DNA from: Flavobacterium hibisci
GTDB taxonomy: Bacteria; Bacteroidota; Bacteroidia; Flavobacteriales; Flavobacteriaceae
DNA length: 64,000 bases
Direction: 5' to 3'
NCBI RefSeq assembly: GCF_020026925.1
Contig: NZ_JAIQDW010000008.1
Span: forward strand, 124,001-188,000
Made by a program: the position numbers and the translations under genes. Below the pieces are notes generated by a model, which worked only from the letters and a program-made list of their open reading frames with translations, was not told the DNA's origin and made no database searches. This document shows, piece after piece, positions 44,094 to 52,515 of this stretch. Position 1 is the stretch's first letter, and every line of letters starts with the position of its first letter.

Positions 44094-44196
44094 TCTAAAA
44101 AGTTTAGATAAAACGAATTTAGATTTTTTAGTTCTATATTCGATTTCTATTTTTTAGCAATTAACCAGCACTATCTACAACCTAAACCACCATTAA

Positions 44197-45846
44197 ATGC
44201 AGAAAATTACTTTAATACTTCTTTTTTTATTTACTCAGATTACCTTTGGATATGCCAAAATTACTGAAACGGAAAAGCTTAGTGCAACCTGTAAAGTCTG
44301 GGGATTCTTAAAATATTATCACCCAAAAGTAGCCAATGGCGAATTTAATTGGGATCAGCAGCTTTTGGAAAAATTGCCGAAAATAGATAAAGCGCAAACC
44401 AAAGAAGAATTTTCCCTGATCTTAGAAAACTGGATTGATGAACTTGGCCCGGTAAAAGAAATTGCTCCGATTGCTATGCCAAAAGAAATTCAACTTTTTG
44501 ATAAAAACTTTGATTTAAGCTGGTTCAATAATAAGCTGTTCTCTAAAAAACTTTCTAAGAAATTGAAATTTATTGAAGACAACAGGTTTCAAAGTGGTGA
44601 GGAATTCGGACCCGATTTTGATAGTTTTAAAAACCTGAAAAATTATCTAAATCTTGACTATAATAAAAGCGATTCCAGAATCCTAATGTTGTTTGTTTAT
44701 TGGAATGTCATAGAATATTTTTTTCCGTACAAATATGTTATGGATCAAAAATGGGACAAGACTTTAGAACAAACTTTGCCATTTATTTTAGATACTAAAA
44801 ATGAGTTAGAATTTTTAGCCGTAATGAAAAGAATGTCAACTAAGCTAAATGATGGTCATGTGATGTTTCATATCTATCCAAGATTAGGTGCTCCATATAA
44901 AGAGCCGGTTTATTTTCCGGCAACGGGAAAAATAATTGATGACAAATTGGTTGTTACCGAGATTTTAGGTGACAGTCTTGCAGAAGCCTATAATATTAAA
45001 ATTGGTGACGTTATTGCTAAAATAAATGGTAAAACAATTAAGAATTGTATTGATGAAAATAGAGATTTAATACATGCTTCAAACGAAGCTTCGTATTTAA
45101 ATAAAGTTGTAACTCCAATTCTTACTTCTGATTCTAAAAATGTAAAAGTAGAATTTCTTAAAGAGGGAAAGTTGGAAATAAAAGAAATGATCTGGTTTAA
45201 TTATCATGATTCTCATCGAAATGAATTTAAGAAAGGAGCCATGAAAAAGAAGGAGAAATTCAAAATTCTGGACAATAATATTGGTTACGTTAATATGGGA
45301 GTTATCAAACCAAAAAATATTCCGGATATGATTGAAGCTTTAAAATCAACAAAGGCAATTGTTTTTGATATGAGAAATTATCCAAAAGAAACATACGCAG
45401 AGATTGCAAACTTTTTAAGTCCTAAAGAAAATAAATTTGCGACATATACCTATCCGTATCTTAATTATCCTGGAAGATATATATGGACAGAAGGAACAAA
45501 TTGTGGAAGTGAAAATAAAGATAATTATAAAGGTAAAGTAATTCTGTTGTTAAATGAATACGCTTTCAGTCAGTCTGAATGGACGGCAATGTGTTTTAAA
45601 ACGGCAGGAAATACAAGCATTATTGGTAGTCAGACAGCAGGAACAGATGGGAATGCATTCGAATTTGAATTTAAGCAATTTCATACTGGCTTTTCAGGTA
45701 TCGGAGTTTATTATCCTGATAAACGTGAAACTCAAAGAATCGGGATTGTTCCTGATATCGAAGTTAAACCAACAATCAAAGGAATTCAGGAAGGAAGAGA
45801 TGAGGTTTTGGAAAGAGCTTTAACTTTTATTGAAACGGAGAAATAG
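44197..45846 (+). CDS. secreted S41-family peptidase with PDZ domain
   Basis: This 549-residue protein has a signal peptide (MQKITLILLFLFTQITFGYA), an N-terminal helical domain (LSATCKVWGFLKYYHPKVANGEFNWDQQLLEKLPK) common in Bacteroidota S41 proteins, a PDZ domain around 245-310 (VTEILGDSLAEAYNIKIGDVIAKINGKTI), and the S41 fold with likely nucleophile serine in NEYAFSQSEWTAM and the downstream GSQTAGTDGN loop. The usual catalytic lysine position is not plain in this reading, so activity is not certain. It is monocistronic and ends against an inverted-repeat element. Confidence 0.85.
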   Translation: MQKITLILLFLFTQITFGYAKITETEKLSATCKVWGFLKYYHPKVANGEFNWDQQLLEKLPKIDKAQTKEEFSLILENWIDELGPVKEIAPIAMPKEIQLFDKNFDLSWFNNKLFSKKLSKKLKFIEDNRFQSGEEFGPDFDSFKNLKNYLNLDYNKSDSRILMLFVYWNVIEYFFPYKYVMDQKWDKTLEQTLPFILDTKNELEFLAVMKRMSTKLNDGHVMFHIYPRLGAPYKEPVYFPATGKIIDDKLVVTEILGDSLAEAYNIKIGDVIAKINGKTIKNCIDENRDLIHASNEASYLNKVVTPILTSDSKNVKVEFLKEGKLEIKEMIWFNYHDSHRNEFKKGAMKKKEKFKILDNNIGYVNMGVIKPKNIPDMIEALKSTKAIVFDMRNYPKETYAEIANFLSPKENKFATYTYPYLNYPGRYIWTEGTNCGSENKDNYKGKVILLLNEYAFSQSEWTAMCFKTAGNTSIIGSQTAGTDGNAFEFEFKQFHTGFSGIGVYYPDKRETQRIGIVPDIEVKPTIKGIQEGRDEVLERALTFIETEK

Positions 45847-45855
45847 TAATTATTT

Positions 45856-45955
45856 GTCATTTCGATCGGAGGGAGAAATCTCACTCGTGGATCGACAAAG
45901 ATTGGTAATTTCTTTGCGGAGTTTCTTGTGTGATTTCTCCTTACGTCGAAATGAC
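45856..45955. repeat. 100-bp inverted-repeat element (REP/MITE-like)
   Basis: The ends GTCATTTCGA (45856-45865) and TCGAAATGAC (45946-45955) are perfect inverted repeats. Further in, GGAGAAATC...CAC and GTGTGATTTCTCC also pair, and CAAAGA with TCTTTG forms an inner hairpin. It begins 10 bp after the peptidase stop. It contains no gene and looks like a non-autonomous palindromic repeat. Confidence 0.75.
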
Positions 45956-45967
45956 AATGTTCGTAAA

Positions 45968-46028
45968 AAATCCGTGTCAATCAGCGTTTCACGAAGTGAA
46001 TCCGCCAAACCCGCGCTCCAATCTTACG
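45968..46028 (+). repeat. dispersed short repeat with TTCAC-GAA-GTGAA hairpin
   Basis: AATCCGTGTCAATCAGCGTT is followed by the hairpin TTCACGAAGTGAA and AATCCGCC-like words. This second palindromic unit follows directly after the 100-bp element. I recall similar sequences in other flavobacterial spacers but cannot verify copy number. Confidence 0.45.
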
Positions 46029-46030
46029 AA

Positions 46031-46061
46031 TTGCTATTCATTTATTATTGTCGTAATTTTG
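46031..46061 (+). promoter_or_regulatory. promoter of the TatD gene
   Basis: TTG (46031-46033), 20 bp, TAATTTTG (46054-46061) matches the consensus. Predicted transcription start is near 46068, leaving only 7-13 nt before the TTG start codons, an almost leaderless arrangement. Confidence 0.55.
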
Positions 46062-46074
46062 GCGTTTTAAATTT

Positions 46075-46860
46075 TTGCAATTGAAATCTACTATTACAAT
46101 CACAGATACACACACGCATTTATATTCTGAAGAGTTTGATCAGGATCGTGATGAAATGATGCAACGAGCGATAAATGCCGGAGTAACCCGTTTTTTTATT
46201 CCTGCTATTGATGCTGCAGCCACACAATCAATGTATGATCTGGAGCAAAAGTATCCGGATCATGTTTTCCTGATGATGGGGTTGCATCCCACTTACGTGA
46301 AAGATAATTATCTGGACGAGTTAAAACATGTGGAAACAGAACTTTCAAAACGAAAATTCTATGCCGTTGGCGAAATCGGAATCGATTTGTACTGGGATAA
46401 AACACATTTAAAAGAACAGCAAATTGCTTTTAGAAAACAAATCCAGCTGGCAAAACAATATAAATTGCCCATCGTGATTCATTGCCGTGAAGCTTTTGAT
46501 GAAATTTTTGAAATTCTGGAAGAAGAAAAGTCCTCTGATTTGTTCGGGATTTTTCATTGTTTTACAGGAACCTACGAGCAAGCACTGCAGGCAATTTCGT
46601 ATAATATGAAACTCGGAATCGGAGGTGTTGTTACATTCAAAAACGGAAAAATCGACCAATTCTTACACCAAATTGATTTAAAACATATTGTTTTAGAAAC
46701 CGATTCGCCTTACCTCGCACCAATTCCATACAGAGGTAAACGCAACGAAAGCAGTTATTTAGCAAATGTAATTGCAAAACTGGCCGAAATTTACGACCTT
46801 TCAGATACAGAAATTGCAGAAGCAACAACACAAAACTCCAAAGTTGTTTTTGGGATTTAA
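46075..46860 (+). CDS. TatD-family metal-dependent hydrolase/DNase
   Basis: This protein of up to 261 residues is a TIM-barrel TatD nuclease: the metal-binding TDTHTHLYSEEF is at the N terminus, GLHPTYV and AVGEIGIDLYWDKTHLKEQQIAFRKQI follow, then IVIHCREAFDE, FHCFTGTYEQA and LETDSPYLAP. Such enzymes cleave DNA 3'-to-5' or remove D-amino acids from tRNA, and act in the cytoplasm. No ATG exists upstream of the HxH motif; the frame must start at TTG 46075 or TTG 46081 (the second would remove two residues). The closely spaced promoter supports these starts. Confidence 0.93.
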   Translation: MQLKSTITITDTHTHLYSEEFDQDRDEMMQRAINAGVTRFFIPAIDAAATQSMYDLEQKYPDHVFLMMGLHPTYVKDNYLDELKHVETELSKRKFYAVGEIGIDLYWDKTHLKEQQIAFRKQIQLAKQYKLPIVIHCREAFDEIFEILEEEKSSDLFGIFHCFTGTYEQALQAISYNMKLGIGGVVTFKNGKIDQFLHQIDLKHIVLETDSPYLAPIPYRGKRNESSYLANVIAKLAEIYDLSDTEIAEATTQNSKVVFGI

Positions 46861-46923
46861 TACCCCGATTACAATATTTTAGTTTTTTTTTTGTTCTTTT
46901 GCCCACCTAAATTGATATTTATA

Positions 46924-48060
46924 ATGCAGAAATTTGACGCTATTCGACCATTTTATGATTCTGAAGTAAATGAAGCCCTTCATGGAGTTGCCAATCATCC
47001 GATGATGAAAACCATGATGAATTTTACTTTTCCGGAATTAAATGATGAAGTCTGGAAAGAACAATTGAAGAAAACGCACTCAATTCGTGATTTTCAATGC
47101 AATTTTATTTATCAGACGATTCAAAAAGTACTCGAAAAAAGTTCAGAAGGGCTTACAACTTCAGGCTTTGATAAATTAGAAAAAAACACTCCTTATTTAT
47201 TTATATCCAATCACCGCGATATTTTGCTGGATACCACTTTACTGAATGTTTGTCTTTTCGAACATGGTTTGGTTATGACGGCATCTGCAATTGGTGATAA
47301 TTTAGTTAAAAAAGCATTTTTGAGCACCCTCGCAAAACTCAACAGGAACTTTTTAGTTTTAAGAGGTTTAACGCCAAGAGAAATGCTGCAAAGTTCAAAA
47401 TTACTGGCAGAATATATGGGGCAGTTACTGCTTCGTGAGAACCGTTCGGTTTGGATTGCACAGCGTGAAGGTCGTACAAAAGATGGAAATGACGAAACCA
47501 ATCCGGGCGTTTTAAAAATGATTGCAATGGGTTCTGATGAAGCGAATCCGATGGATTATTTCAAAAAGTTAAAGATTGTTCCGGTAGCAATTTCATACGA
47601 ATACGATCCGACGGACGTTCTGAAAATGCCGCAATTAATGGCAGAAGCTAATAACGAAGTGTATGTAAAAGATAAAAATGAAGATTTCATGACTATTTTG
47701 AGTGGTATTATGGGGACTAAAAAAAGAATCCATATTTCTGTTGGAGATGTTCTGGACTCTGAAATCGATCAGATTGTGGCTGAAAACGATAATTCGAACA
47801 AACAGATTCAGGCTTTGGCACAAACCATTGACGATTCTATTTTACAGAATTACCAGTTATGGCCAACCAATTTTATTGCTTACGATATTTTAAACGAAAC
47901 CAATAAATACGCTCATTTGTATAAAGAAAGTGAAAAACAGCTTTTTGAGCGTCGTTTAGAAAAGAGAATAGGAACTGACAATGGTGTTGCCAGACAAGGA
48001 TTTTTGGCCATGTATGCCAATCCTGTGGTGAATAAATTAAAATACCAGGATGCCTTCTAA
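46924..48060 (+). CDS. glycerolipid acyltransferase (PlsC/PlsB-like)
   Basis: With the ATG at 46924 the product has 378 residues. The acyltransferase signature is visible as LFISNHRDILLDTTLLN (motif I with His and Asp) and IAQREGRTKDGNDETNPGVLKM (a substrate-binding motif with acidic/basic residues), followed by KIVPVAISYEYDPTDVLKMPQ. It is likely to acylate a glycerol-phosphate or related lipid at the inner membrane. The HX4D spacing of classical PlsC is not exact here. Its last codons overlap the asparaginase start by 11 bp. Confidence 0.85.
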   Translation: MQKFDAIRPFYDSEVNEALHGVANHPMMKTMMNFTFPELNDEVWKEQLKKTHSIRDFQCNFIYQTIQKVLEKSSEGLTTSGFDKLEKNTPYLFISNHRDILLDTTLLNVCLFEHGLVMTASAIGDNLVKKAFLSTLAKLNRNFLVLRGLTPREMLQSSKLLAEYMGQLLLRENRSVWIAQREGRTKDGNDETNPGVLKMIAMGSDEANPMDYFKKLKIVPVAISYEYDPTDVLKMPQLMAEANNEVYVKDKNEDFMTILSGIMGTKKRIHISVGDVLDSEIDQIVAENDNSNKQIQALAQTIDDSILQNYQLWPTNFIAYDILNETNKYAHLYKESEKQLFERRLEKRIGTDNGVARQGFLAMYANPVVNKLKYQDAF

Positions 48061-49087
48061 AGCCAAAATACTCTTAATTTATACCGGTGGGACCATCGGG
48101 ATGAGCAAAGACTTTGAAACAGGGGCGCTTAAAGCTTTTGATTTCGGAAAACTGCTTAAAAATATTCCCGAAATAAAACAACTGGACTGCGAAATCGAAA
48201 CGGTTTCGTTTGAAAATCCAATTGATTCTTCGAATATGAATCCTCAAATGTGGGCTAAAATTGCCACTATTATTGAGGAAAATTACAATATGTTTGACGG
48301 ATTTGTCGTGCTTCACGGTTCAGATACCATGTCATATTCAGCTTCGGCATTGAGTTTTATGCTCGAAAATTTATCAAAACCTGTTGTGTTTACGGGTTCG
48401 CAATTGCCAATCGGTGATCTTCGTACCGATGCCAAAGAAAACCTGATCACAGCCATTCAGATTGCTTCACTTCAGGAAGATGGAAAGCCTGTTATAACTG
48501 AAGTCTGTCTGTATTTCGAATATAAATTATACCGAGGCAACCGTACTTCAAAAGTAAATGCCGAACATTTCAGGGCATTTACAGCACCCAATTATCCTGA
48601 ATTGGTAGAGTCGGGAGTACACTTAAAATTAAACCGGCATTTATTTCTTCCGGTAAAAACCGATGCAAAACTGATTGTCCATAAAAACCTGAATAATCAT
48701 GTCGCGATTATAAAAATGTTTCCCGGGATGAGCGAAACTGTTTTGGCTTCCATTTTAGCGACTAAAGATTTAAAAGGGGTTGTTCTGGAAACTTACGGCT
48801 CAGGAAACGCACCAACTGAAGACTGGTTTTTAAATTTGATTCAGAAAGCAATTCAGAATGGAATGCATATCGTAAATGTAACCCAATGCTCTGGTGGAAG
48901 CGTCAACATGGGACAATATGAAACCAGTACAGCCTTGAAGTCGTTGGGCGTTATTTCCGGAAAAGATATTACGACGGAAGCGGCTATTACCAAATTAATG
49001 TATCTGCTGGGACATACAGTTACGATTCCGCAAAACGAATTTAAAACGATTTTTGAAACAGCTTTACGAGGCGAGATTTCGCTTTAG
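48050..49087 (+). CDS. ansA: type I (cytoplasmic) L-asparaginase
   Basis: This 345-residue enzyme hydrolyses L-asparagine to aspartate and ammonia. The first threonine motif is YTGGTIGMSK (T12), the second HGSDTMSYSASALSFML (S91-D92-T93), with the downstream lysine in RTDAKENL. There is no signal peptide, so it is cytoplasmic type I. The C-terminal GSGNAPTED and IVNVTQCSGGSVNMGQYETS segments match the family. The ATG lies inside the end of the acyltransferase gene, indicating coupled translation. Confidence 0.95.
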   Translation: MPSKAKILLIYTGGTIGMSKDFETGALKAFDFGKLLKNIPEIKQLDCEIETVSFENPIDSSNMNPQMWAKIATIIEENYNMFDGFVVLHGSDTMSYSASALSFMLENLSKPVVFTGSQLPIGDLRTDAKENLITAIQIASLQEDGKPVITEVCLYFEYKLYRGNRTSKVNAEHFRAFTAPNYPELVESGVHLKLNRHLFLPVKTDAKLIVHKNLNNHVAIIKMFPGMSETVLASILATKDLKGVVLETYGSGNAPTEDWFLNLIQKAIQNGMHIVNVTQCSGGSVNMGQYETSTALKSLGVISGKDITTEAAITKLMYLLGHTVTIPQNEFKTIFETALRGEISL

Positions 49088-49182
49088 CCGGTTTATTTTA
49101 GATAAATAAGACAAGTATTGAAAGGAATTTTTAAAAATGTTTTTCTAACTCGTTTTTTTTCATGTTATTTGCAAACCAAAAT

Positions 49183-49269
49183 AGAGAGGTGTCCGAGTGG
49201 TTGAAGGAGCTAGCCTGGAAAGCTAGTATATGGGTAACTGTATCGAGGGTTCGAATCCCTTCCTCTCTG
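49183..49269 (+). tRNA. tRNA-Ser (anticodon GGA)
   Basis: The 87-nt sequence folds as a class II tRNA: acceptor AGAGAGG (49183-49189) pairs with CCTCTCT (49262-49268), discriminator G at 49269; the anticodon loop CTGGAAA gives anticodon GGA; a long variable arm follows; the T loop is GGTTCGAATCC. The CCA end is not encoded. A strong terminator follows 8 nt later. Confidence 0.97.
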
Positions 49270-49276
49270 CGAGATA

Positions 49277-49313
49277 AAACCCTGCAGTTTCATTAATTGA
49301 AATTGCAGGGTTT
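49277..49313 (+). terminator. terminator after tRNA-Ser
   Basis: AAACCCTGCA and TGCAGGGTTT, with TTTCA/TGAAA above, form a stem of about 15 bp, followed by a T-rich stretch. Confidence 0.85.
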
Positions 49314-49345
49314 CTTATTTCTTGAAAAACCAAAACCTCTAATCC

Positions 49346-49416
49346 AGCCCCGATAGAAATGATATCCTTTTGTGGCGGGGTTTGCCATAAAAGATAAAAT
49401 GGATAGCGGGAGAATT
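49346..49416 (+). ncRNA. structured intergenic element, copy C
   Basis: The plus strand reads AGCCCCGATAGAAATGATAT, then a 10-bp hairpin CTTTTGTGGC (49367-49376) with GCCATAAAAG (49384-49393, one G-U pair), then ATAAAATGGATAGCGGGAGA. The outer CCCG/CGGG pairing is kept. Compared with copy A the hairpin has a compensating change (GT-C tail against GGT), keeping the fold. It lies between tRNA-Ser and the SGNH hydrolase gene. Confidence 0.6.
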
Positions 49417-49461
49417 GGTCTTTTGAATATGGATTTTCTGCTTCTAAAAATTAATAAATAT

Positions 49462-50238
49462 CTAATCCTGCAATATTACTTTGACTTTCGGCAAAAGGCG
49501 CTCAATAAATAAAGCATAAGCAGATTCTGAAGGATGCAGCCCATCTGAAGCGACAAGATTTGGGTTACTCAGTCCTTGCCTGGTAATGTCAGTAATATTT
49601 ACAAAAACTATTGCATTTGCTTGGCAGTAATTCTCGGCAAAAGTATTGTACTGATTGATTTCGGTGGAGATTTTTGTTTTTTGACTATCACTTAAATTTT
49701 TTGCATACGGGGTGTAAGCATAATCAGGTATCGAAACTACAATTACGTTTTTTTTGTCACCTTTTGCCAATGCAATTGCTTTGGTTACCAATTCAGGAAA
49801 CTCTCTTTCATAAACAGAAAAATCTTTTCCCTGATATTGGTTGTTGACACCAATTGATAACGTCACCAGATCATAATTGGATTCGGGTTTTTGCTGGTTT
49901 ATGGCCGAAATTAAATTGGTGGTTGTCCATCCGGTTGTGGCGATAACTTGTAATGAAAAGTTGGTTTCTGTATAAAACGATTTTAAACTCGTTTTGAGCT
50001 GTTCCGGAAACCGGCAGGTTTCGCAGACGCTTTGTCCAATGGTATAACTGTCTCCTAATGCTAAATAATTTATTGATTTAGCAATGGGTCCGGTTGGAAT
50101 TTCCGGATTAGGGACTGTTGTTGGAGGTGTGACAGGTTCGGGAGTAACAGTCGTTTCCGAAGGGCTTTCTTCAGTGCTGCAACTCAAAAGGGCTATAGAA
50201 AGTAAAACAATAACTATTTGTTTGAACTGTGGTTTCAT
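49462..50238 (-). CDS. SGNH/GDSL-hydrolase lipoprotein
   Basis: This 258-residue protein begins with a lipoprotein signal (IVIVLLSIALLSC, C20) and a Thr/Pro/Glu-rich linker (about 21-50). The hydrolase domain has block I LALGDSYTIG (catalytic S64), block III SIGVNNQ with the oxyanion Asn, and block V DGLHPSE with the catalytic Asp and His. It should be an esterase or lipase anchored in the envelope. A cysteine pair near the active site (CETC) is notable. It is monocistronic. Confidence 0.9.
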   Translation of the reverse strand: MKPQFKQIVIVLLSIALLSCSTEESPSETTVTPEPVTPPTTVPNPEIPTGPIAKSINYLALGDSYTIGQSVCETCRFPEQLKTSLKSFYTETNFSLQVIATTGWTTTNLISAINQQKPESNYDLVTLSIGVNNQYQGKDFSVYEREFPELVTKAIALAKGDKKNVIVVSIPDYAYTPYAKNLSDSQKTKISTEINQYNTFAENYCQANAIVFVNITDITRQGLSNPNLVASDGLHPSESAYALFIERLLPKVKVILQD

Positions 50239-50305
50239 AATTTGTGTAAATCAGATTTCGCATCATTTCTAAACAAATAGTTACGTTAAAAAAGGATTTG
50301 TGGTT

Positions 50306-51088
50306 TTACACCATTTCTGCTTTCATTGAAATTTCTTCTTCAATAGCATTCCAGAGTCCGATTCTTTTTTCTAATGCAAGAATTGAAATTTCTTCTACGT
50401 CAGACCATTTTTCGGCGTCATCCCCACATAATTCTGTAATCATTTGCATGGCCATTGGACCGTGTTCATCGGCATCAAGTTCAATATGTCTTTCGAAATA
50501 ATAAAGCAGTTTTGTTAAATCAACTTCAGGAAGATTTTTTTGAAAGTTCTTCAGGATTTCGGTAAACATAGCCGGAATTAAATCTTCTCTTCCAAAGGTA
50601 AAGGCAGCCGCAATCTCATGTGGTTTCCCTTGTTCTATAACACGGAAAGTGAAATCTAAAAATGATTTTACATCTGGATGTAAAGAACTTTGTTTGATGG
50701 CAACAAAAATATTATGAAGCGAATTTACCTCAGATAAAAATTTGTTGATTGCAGATGTGTCTGCACCACAGGCCTTCATTGCCTCGATATACATTTCGTA
50801 ATGACTTTGTCTTTTGCCGTCAATAGTTAGGTCGGTTTCTTCAGCAAGGACAATTTCGTTGATTAAATATCGGGTTTCGGGATTTTTTGTTGGAAACCAA
50901 GGCGTAGTTGTGCAGGTCAATTTAGCCTGTAAAGCCTTTAATAGTGACATAAAGTCCCAAACTGCAAAAACATGACTTTCTAAGAAACTATGCAGGTCAT
51001 CGATGCTTTGGATTTTATTGTACAAAGAATGCTGTAAAAGCATTTCCTTTTGAGGGTAAATGCGATTGTTGATGGTTTCAATATTCAT
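50306..51088 (-). CDS. DUF3050 family protein (heme-oxygenase-like fold)
   Basis: This 260-residue cytosolic protein matches DUF3050: MNIETINNRIYPQKEMLLQHSLYNKIQSIDDLHSFLESHVFAVWDFMSLLKALQ, then NEIVLAEETD, and YYFERHIELDADEHGPMAMQMI. The histidines and glutamates (HVFAVWDF, EIVLAEE, HIELDADEHG) are placed like the metal-binding residues of heme-oxygenase-like di-iron oxidases. I infer an oxidase or oxygenase of unknown substrate. It stands alone next to the acyl-CoA dehydrogenase. Confidence 0.8.
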   Translation of the reverse strand: MNIETINNRIYPQKEMLLQHSLYNKIQSIDDLHSFLESHVFAVWDFMSLLKALQAKLTCTTTPWFPTKNPETRYLINEIVLAEETDLTIDGKRQSHYEMYIEAMKACGADTSAINKFLSEVNSLHNIFVAIKQSSLHPDVKSFLDFTFRVIEQGKPHEIAAAFTFGREDLIPAMFTEILKNFQKNLPEVDLTKLLYYFERHIELDADEHGPMAMQMITELCGDDAEKWSDVEEISILALEKRIGLWNAIEEEISMKAEMV

Positions 51089-51112
51089 AGACGTGGTATT
51101 TTTGGTAAATAT

Positions 51113-51142
51113 AAAAAAGCTTCCCGATTAGAGGAAGCTTTT
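51113..51142 (-). terminator. terminator of the acyl-CoA dehydrogenase gene
   Basis: AAAAGCTTCC and GGAAGCTTTT form a 10-bp stem with an 8-nt loop, and the minus strand continues into T residues. It lies 36 bp after the stop codon at 51178. Confidence 0.85.
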
Positions 51143-51177
51143 GGTATTGATTTTCAATATATTTTAATAGAGCGTTA

Positions 51178-52356
51178 TTATTTGAATGCCGAAAGTCCTG
51201 TAACATCCATTCCTGTTATTAATAAGTGAATGTCATGAGTGCCTTCATAAGTAATGACACTTTCAAGGTTCATCATATGGCGCATGATCGAATATTCGCC
51301 TGTAATTCCCATTCCGCCCAGCATTTGTCTGGCTTCACGGGCAATGTGAATTGCCATGTCAACATTATTTCGTTTGGCCATCGAAATTTGGGCAGTAGTT
51401 GCTTTTCCTTCGTTTCTTAAAACGCCCAATCTCCAGGTTAATAATTGCGCTTTTGTGATTTCAGTAATCATTTCGGCCAGTTTTTTCTGCTGTAATTGTG
51501 TTCCTCCAATAGGTTTTCCAAACTGGATTCTTTCTTTAGCATAACGTAAAGCAGTATCGTAACAGTCCATTGCCGCTCCGATTGCTCCCCAGGCTATTCC
51601 GTATCTGGCTGAATCTAAACAACCAAGCGGTGCTCCCAATCCTGATTTGTTTGGTAACAGGTTTTCTTTAGGAACCTTTACGTTATCAAAAATCAATTCG
51701 CCTGTCGAAGATGCACGAAGTGACCATTTGTTATGCGTTTCCGGCGTTGTAAATCCTTCCATACCACGCTCTACAATTAATCCGTGGATTCTGCTTTCTT
51801 CATTTTTTGCCCAGACTACGGCAATATCGGCAAATGGTGCATTCGAAATCCACATTTTAGCACCATTTAAGAGATAGTGATCGCCCATATCCTTAAAATT
51901 GGTAATCATGCTTCCGGGGTCAGAACCGTGATCTGGTTCGGTTAAACCAAAACAGCCCATCCATTCCCCTGTGGCCAGTTTTGGCAGATATTTCATTCGC
52001 TGTTCCTCATTCCCGTATTTCCAGATAGGATACATTACTAAAGAAGATTGTACGGATGAGGTTGACCGAACACCGGAATCTCCACGCTCTATTTCCTGCA
52101 TGATCAGTCCGTATGAAATCTGGTCTAAACCTGCTCCGCCATATTCTACAGGAATATAAGGTCCAAATCCGCCAATTTCTCCAAGACCTTTTATGATTTG
52201 TTTTGGAAATTCGGCTTTTTGAGCATATTCTTCTATAATTGGAGAAACTTCACGCTTTACCCATGCACGTGCCGACTCGCGAACCAATTTGTGCTCATCA
52301 GTTAATAAATCGTCAAGGTTATAGTAATCAGGTGCTTGAAATAAATCAGGTTTCAT
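51178..52356 (-). CDS. gcdH: glutaryl-CoA dehydrogenase
   Basis: This 392-residue FAD enzyme belongs to the acyl-CoA dehydrogenase family and is closest in its motifs to glutaryl-CoA dehydrogenase, which oxidises and decarboxylates glutaryl-CoA in lysine and tryptophan breakdown. The catalytic glutamate is E371 in VITYEGTHDIH; FAD-binding GCFGLTEPDHGSDPGSM and ERIQFGKPIGGTQLQQKKLAEM are visible. A -10-like TAGATTTG (52385-52378) lies above it. Substrate is inferred from family resemblance. Confidence 0.88.
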   Translation of the reverse strand: MKPDLFQAPDYYNLDDLLTDEHKLVRESARAWVKREVSPIIEEYAQKAEFPKQIIKGLGEIGGFGPYIPVEYGGAGLDQISYGLIMQEIERGDSGVRSTSSVQSSLVMYPIWKYGNEEQRMKYLPKLATGEWMGCFGLTEPDHGSDPGSMITNFKDMGDHYLLNGAKMWISNAPFADIAVVWAKNEESRIHGLIVERGMEGFTTPETHNKWSLRASSTGELIFDNVKVPKENLLPNKSGLGAPLGCLDSARYGIAWGAIGAAMDCYDTALRYAKERIQFGKPIGGTQLQQKKLAEMITEITKAQLLTWRLGVLRNEGKATTAQISMAKRNNVDMAIHIAREARQMLGGMGITGEYSIMRHMMNLESVITYEGTHDIHLLITGMDVTGLSAFK

Positions 52357-52515
52357 GGTACGATAGTTTTATAAATACAAATCTACATAAAGAAATATAA
52401 CAAAACTAATAGTTATTGTTGTAAAAATAAAACATTGAACTTGTTTAGATGTTTAAAAGTAACTAACTATATTTTTTTAGTGGATTTGAATCATCTGAAG
52501 ATTAAAAAGGAGGGA

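Noticed and set aside
45830-46084. 84-codon plus-strand open frame after the S41 peptidase
   Set aside because: It runs through the 100-bp inverted repeat and the next short repeat; the encoded sequence simply mirrors these palindromes.
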